Shown here: one piece after another, positions 59,321-64,000 of the stretch | Layout of the letters: each line of letters begins with the position of its first letter | How positions within the stretch are numbered: position 1 is the stretch's first letter | Assembly (NCBI GenBank): GCA_030622115.1 | Contig: JAUXGN010000006.1 | Coordinates: forward strand, 1 to 64,000 | Length of the DNA: 64,000 bases | Source of the DNA: Candidatus Eiseniibacteriota bacterium | GTDB lineage: Bacteria; Joyebacterota; Joyebacteria; Joyebacterales; Joyebacteraceae | Reading direction: 5' to 3' | Notes under the pieces: model-generated | Database searches by the model: none | What the model saw: the letters and a program-made list of their open reading frames with translations, nothing else | What the model was told of the DNA's origin: nothing | Position numbers and translations under genes: made by a program

Positions 59321-59370
59321 AGAGGTGTTCTCTCGGGCAGTACTGATCCCGTGAAGACACCTCTTTGTTG
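59321..59370 (+). terminator. Terminator of the rplU-rpmA operon
   Basis: Stem AGAGGTGT / ACACCTCT (59321-59328 with 59357-59364), an inner CGGG/CCCG pair, and a TTTGTTG run at 59364-59370. The hydrolase gene starts 18 bases later, so it could also act as an attenuator for it. Confidence 0.5.
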
Positions 59371-59387
59371 TGCAGAGGAGAGAGACG

Positions 59388-60041
59388 ATGAAGATCAAGT
59401 GGTTGGGCCACTCTTCTTTCCTGATCGAGTCGAAGGACGGAACGAAGGTGATGACCGATCCGTTTGAGTCGGGTTCGTACGATGGCGCCGTCGGATATGC
59501 TCCGATCACGGACTCGGCCGATGTTATCACGGTGAGTCACGACCATGCCGATCATAACGCCGTAGACGGAATCGCGGGGAATCCCGAGATAATCCGTGGC
59601 GGTGAGGATACGACGATCAAGGGCGTGGTGGTGCGGGGCGTTGGGACGTTCCATGACGAGTGCAAGGGGCAGGAGCGTGGGCGCAATATCGTCCATATCA
59701 TCGATGTGGATGGCCTCAAGGTGGGTCATCTGGGGGACTTGGGTCACCTTCTCTCGGACGATGAGGCTCGGGCCGTGGGTCAGGTGGATGTGTTGCTGGC
59801 GCCGGTCGGCGGCTACTACACCATAGGTCCCGAGGAAGCAAGGGATGTAGCCGAGAAGCTGGGGGCCAGGATCGTGATACCGATGCACTACAAGACGGAG
59901 GATCTCGGTTTCCCCATTCAGCCTGTCGATGACTTCCTGAAGCTGATGGAACAAGTCGAGCGAGTCGAGGCGACGAGCATTGAGGTGGACAAGGACGATC
60001 TTCCGGAAGAGCGCAAGGTGATCGTTCTGGAGTATCAGTAG
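59388..60041 (+). CDS. Metallo-beta-lactamase-fold metal-dependent hydrolase (UPF0173-like)
   Basis: A 217-aa protein beginning MKIKWLGHSSFLIESKDGTKVMTDPF, with metal ligands in SHDHADHNAV and later histidines in GTFHDECKG, HLGDLGHLL and IPMHYKTEDLG. This is the UPF0173/UlaG-like hydrolase pattern. Substrate unknown. ATG 59388 was chosen for the GAGGAGAGAG upstream. Confidence 0.85.
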   Translation: MKIKWLGHSSFLIESKDGTKVMTDPFESGSYDGAVGYAPITDSADVITVSHDHADHNAVDGIAGNPEIIRGGEDTTIKGVVVRGVGTFHDECKGQERGRNIVHIIDVDGLKVGHLGDLGHLLSDDEARAVGQVDVLLAPVGGYYTIGPEEARDVAEKLGARIVIPMHYKTEDLGFPIQPVDDFLKLMEQVERVEATSIEVDKDDLPEERKVIVLEYQ

Positions 60042-60069
60042 CTTCACTCTTCTGGAACAGAGGGATGCG

Positions 60070-60828
60070 ATGGCGAGTGAGAAGGTGCTGGGAGTCATCC
60101 CGTGTCGACTTGAATCCTCCCGTTTCCCGGGGAAGGCGCTGAGTCCCATAGCCGGCGATCCCCTCATTGTGCACGTTCTAAGAAGGTTCTCGGAAGCTCA
60201 ATCGGTCGATCGTGTTGTAGTCGCGACCGACAGTGACGAAGTTGCACGCATCGTGACATCCGCCGGTGGCAGTGTCGTCATGGTCACAGAGGAGTGTTCC
60301 TGCGGCACGGATCGAGTCGCGGCTGCTGCAGCTTCGAGCACCGCGGAGATCGTCGTAAACCTCCAGGGAGACCAGCCCCTCATTGAACCCGATGACATTG
60401 ACCGCGTCGTTGCTCTCCTCTCAGACGGGTTCGACATCACGACAATGGCATACGGTGAGGACGACATCGACGGCTACAGGAGCCCCGACGTCGTCAAGGT
60501 AGTCAGAAGCGCTGAAGGGCGTGCCCTCTACTTCTCGAGGGCTCCTATTCCATTCCTGAACACCCCCGAAGAGAGCAGTTCGCGAGCCGCTGCAGGCCCC
60601 GGAAAGCGGTTGTATCTCCATCACGTTGGGATATACTGCTTCCGGCGCCAAGCGCTTGAGAGGTTTTCTTCTCTTGCCACCGGACGACTCGAGGCAAGGG
60701 AGAATCTCGAACAACTCCGTGCGCTGGAAGATGGGATGTCGATCGGTGTAGTTGTGAGCGAGCGGAAGACGCCCAGCGTCGATCGACCGTCCGACATCGC
60801 TCTGGTAGAGCGATTGTTCGAAGCCTGA
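60070..60828 (+). CDS. kdsB: 3-deoxy-manno-octulosonate cytidylyltransferase
   Basis: Activates KDO to CMP-KDO for lipopolysaccharide core. It is 252 aa with VLGVIPCRLESSRFPGKAL, VVVATDSDEVARIV, CGTDRVAAAA, VNLQGDQPLIEP and LYFSRAPIPF signatures of CMP-sugar synthetases. It precedes pyrG, which makes the CTP it uses, and kdsA and kdsC. Confidence 0.93.
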   Translation: MASEKVLGVIPCRLESSRFPGKALSPIAGDPLIVHVLRRFSEAQSVDRVVVATDSDEVARIVTSAGGSVVMVTEECSCGTDRVAAAAASSTAEIVVNLQGDQPLIEPDDIDRVVALLSDGFDITTMAYGEDDIDGYRSPDVVKVVRSAEGRALYFSRAPIPFLNTPEESSSRAAAGPGKRLYLHHVGIYCFRRQALERFSSLATGRLEARENLEQLRALEDGMSIGVVVSERKTPSVDRPSDIALVERLFEA

Positions 60829-60831
60829 TGA

Positions 60832-62508
<1,677 letters not shown>

Positions 62509-63336
62509 ATGGCCGACAACCCGGTCGCCATCGGTGGAGTGGAGATAGGTCGTGGGCGCCCTCTGGCTCTGATAGCGGGGCCGTGCGCGCTGGAGAGCGA
62601 GAAGATGGCTCTGCTTGTTGCAGAAGCGCTCGTCGGCATCGGGGAGCGCCTGGGGATTGGTATCATCTTCAAGTCGTCGTATCTCAAGGACAACAGGATG
62701 TCCCACGGTTCGTACGCCGGACCAGGACTCGATGAGGGGTTGGCCATTCTCTCGCGAGTGAAGGAAGAGACTGGTCTTGCCCTGATCACGGATATTCACA
62801 CTGCGGAGGAGGCGCCCAGAGCGGCGGAGGTGGTGGACGCGCTGCAGATCCCGGCGTTCCTGTGCAGGCAGACCAGGCTCCTTGAGGCGGCCGCGCTGGC
62901 AGGCAAGCCCCTGAACATCAAGAAGGGACAGTTCATGGCGCCGGAGGATATGGGGAAGGTGGCCGGGAAGGCGGTGGCGGCGGGAAACCCGAGGGTACTT
63001 CTGACTGAGCGCGGTGTGTCGTTTGGATATCACAATCTCGTTGTTGACATGCGGGCAGTGCCGATAATGCAGAGTCTGGGCTACCCGGTCGTGTTCGACG
63101 CGACGCACAGTGTTCAGCTCCCGGGAGCGGCGGGAGGAGTGTCCGGCGGGCAGCCCGAGTTCGTGCCTGTGTTGGCCAAGGCAGCCTGCGCGGCTGGGTG
63201 CGACGCCCTCTTCATTGAGACCCACCCGGATCCGCCCTCGGCACTTTCCGACGCGCAATCGATGATCTCCCTGGCTGAGTTGCCGGGGATGCTGGAAGGT
63301 GTGCTCGCTGTGGCACGTGCTGTTCGAACCGGCTAG
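62509..63336 (+). CDS. kdsA: 3-deoxy-8-phosphooctulonate synthase
   Basis: Condenses arabinose 5-phosphate and PEP to KDO-8-phosphate. It is 275 aa with LALIAGPCALESEKMA, IIFKSSYLKDNRMSHGSY, LITDIHTAEEAP, IPAFLCRQTRLLEAAA, NIKKGQFMAPEDM and FDATHSVQLPG. It starts at the base after the pyrG stop. Confidence 0.96.
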   Translation: MADNPVAIGGVEIGRGRPLALIAGPCALESEKMALLVAEALVGIGERLGIGIIFKSSYLKDNRMSHGSYAGPGLDEGLAILSRVKEETGLALITDIHTAEEAPRAAEVVDALQIPAFLCRQTRLLEAAALAGKPLNIKKGQFMAPEDMGKVAGKAVAAGNPRVLLTERGVSFGYHNLVVDMRAVPIMQSLGYPVVFDATHSVQLPGAAGGVSGGQPEFVPVLAKAACAAGCDALFIETHPDPPSALSDAQSMISLAELPGMLEGVLAVARAVRTG

Positions 63337-63342
63337 GGGGTA

Positions 63343-63882
63343 GTGTTGATCACGCCTGAGCGTTCCGCTGCAGAGAGAATCCGGGTGCTTGTTCTCGATA
63401 TCGATGGTGTGTTGACGAGACCCGAGCTCGTTCTCGGAAAGGATGGAGAGGAGCTGAAGGTCTTCTCGGTGAGGGACGGTGTGGCGATCAAGTTCGCGCA
63501 GCACGCGGGAATTGATGTAGCTTTCCTGTCCGCGCGAGCGTCATCGATCGTTGAGCACAGGGCGACGATGCTGGGCGTGACTGAAGTGTACCAGGGAGAG
63601 CACGCGAAGCTGTCCCGTGTTCGGAAGATAGCGGAGGAGCACGGGATCGGCCTCGACGCCATAGCCTATATCGGGGACGACATCGTGGACATTGAACCGT
63701 TGAAGGCAGTCGGAGTCGGTGTCGCGGTCGCGGACGCGTGTCCCGATGTCCTCGCGGTCGTGTCCCACGTGACAGAGGCGCTCGGTGGGCGGGGCGCTGT
63801 CAGAGAAACGGTAGAGGCGATTCTCAAGATACGTGGCGATTGGGAGACCATCGTCAAGGACTATATCGCGAACGCCGGTTGA
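63343..63882 (+). CDS. kdsC: 3-deoxy-D-manno-octulosonate 8-phosphate phosphatase
   Basis: HAD-superfamily phosphatase that produces free KDO. It is 179 aa with nucleophile motif VLDIDGVLTRPELVLG, LSARASSIVEHRATML, and YIGDDIVDIEPLKAVGVGVAV. The start is GTG 63343 (TTG 63346 also possible), seven bases after the kdsA stop. It completes the KDO set together with kdsA and kdsB. Confidence 0.94.
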   Translation: MLITPERSAAERIRVLVLDIDGVLTRPELVLGKDGEELKVFSVRDGVAIKFAQHAGIDVAFLSARASSIVEHRATMLGVTEVYQGEHAKLSRVRKIAEEHGIGLDAIAYIGDDIVDIEPLKAVGVGVAVADACPDVLAVVSHVTEALGGRGAVRETVEAILKIRGDWETIVKDYIANAG

Positions 63883-63944
63883 TGGCCCGCGCCGAGCATG
63901 GGGTCCCGGAGGTTCAGGGGGCGCCGTTGCCGGAGGCGTACTGA
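63882..63944 (+). CDS. Small ORF of 20 codons downstream of kdsC
   Basis: Encodes MARAEHGVPEVQGAPLPEAY, with its ATG overlapping the kdsC stop as ATGA. It may be a coupling ORF to the gene starting at 63945, or chance. No homologue recognised. Confidence 0.2.
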   Translation: MARAEHGVPEVQGAPLPEAY

Positions 63945-64000
63945 ATGGGGAGAACAGTGAGCGGCTTGTCGGATGGAGAATGGGACGTTCTTGAGGAACG
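63945..64000 (+). CDS. Start of a further gene (truncated by the window edge)
   Basis: ATG 63945 directly follows the preceding TGA, and the frame MGRTVSGLSDGEWDVLEE is open to the last base. Only 18 codons are visible, too few to identify; in a KDO cluster an arabinose-5-phosphate isomerase or an Lpt protein would be plausible. Confidence 0.35.
   Translation, partial: MGRTVSGLSDGEWDVLEE

Overview
The window looks like a chromosomal stretch of an uncultured Gram-negative (diderm) bacterium, moderately GC-rich. Outer-membrane biogenesis is shown by apolipoprotein N-acyltransferase, three KDO-LPS genes (kdsB, kdsA, kdsC) and a type IV pilus secretin. An archaeal-type phosphoglycerate mutase, a four-subunit 2-oxoacid:ferredoxin oxidoreductase, a Bat/MoxR aerotolerance locus, a gingipain-like protease with a C-terminal FlgD-like/type IX-style sorting domain, and several secreted beta-helix and FG-GAP proteins point to the wider FCB group or a neighbouring candidate phylum (Eisenbacteria/Krumholzibacteriota-like). 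That placement is inference; no rRNA is present.

Layout. 1-2.2 kb: end of apgM, then lnt. 2.2-12.4 kb: a type IV pilus operon (PilX-like, pilB, pilC, major pilin, two minor pilins, pilMNOPQ) with a near-consensus sigma-54 promoter upstream. 12.4-13.9 kb: a lone minus-strand secreted beta-helix gene behind two strong hairpins. 14.0-34.6 kb: a long, tightly packed plus-strand run: trxB, tldD-tldE, moxR-DUF58-BatD-like-batA-batB-TPR-batD-batE, asd, ecfT, truA, fructose-6-phosphate-aldolase-like transaldolase, a DegP-type protease, purL-purQ and a PurS-like gene. 34.6-37.4 kb: the ferredoxin oxidoreductase operon. 37.5-43.2 kb: a B12-type radical SAM/DUF2344 fusion, RNase G and pyruvate kinase. 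43.2-46.7 kb: three tandem two-domain GNAT acetyltransferases behind a good promoter and a 19-codon leader ORF. 46.6-50.3 kb: msrB, AI-2E-type exporter, YihY/BrkB protein, BtpA-family protein and arfB. 50.3-51.2 kb: an EamA transporter on the minus strand. 51.5-58.3 kb: a secreted-protein island (C25 protease of about 1694 aa, a DNRLRE-like protein, an FG-GAP protein). 58.5-64.0 kb: rplU-rpmA, a metallo-beta-lactamase-fold hydrolase, kdsB-pyrG-kdsA-kdsC and the start of one more ORF.

Most striking observations: (1) two unrelated secreted proteins 45 kb apart end in nearly the same 15 residues, PVxxxSWGxIKAMYR, a candidate undescribed C-terminal signal; (2) a 38-bp unit carrying a ribosome-binding site and ATG is repeated three times ahead of a minor pilin gene, making two identical 13-codon minigenes chained by ATGA overlaps; (3) the C25 protease is preceded by a perfect -35 box and a run of nine Gs in the promoter spacer, the layout of a phase-variable promoter; (4) a sigma-54 promoter with upstream dyads fronts the pilus operon; (5) the GNAT genes form a tandem paralogue array. 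Many neighbouring genes overlap by ATGA, so translational coupling is pervasive.
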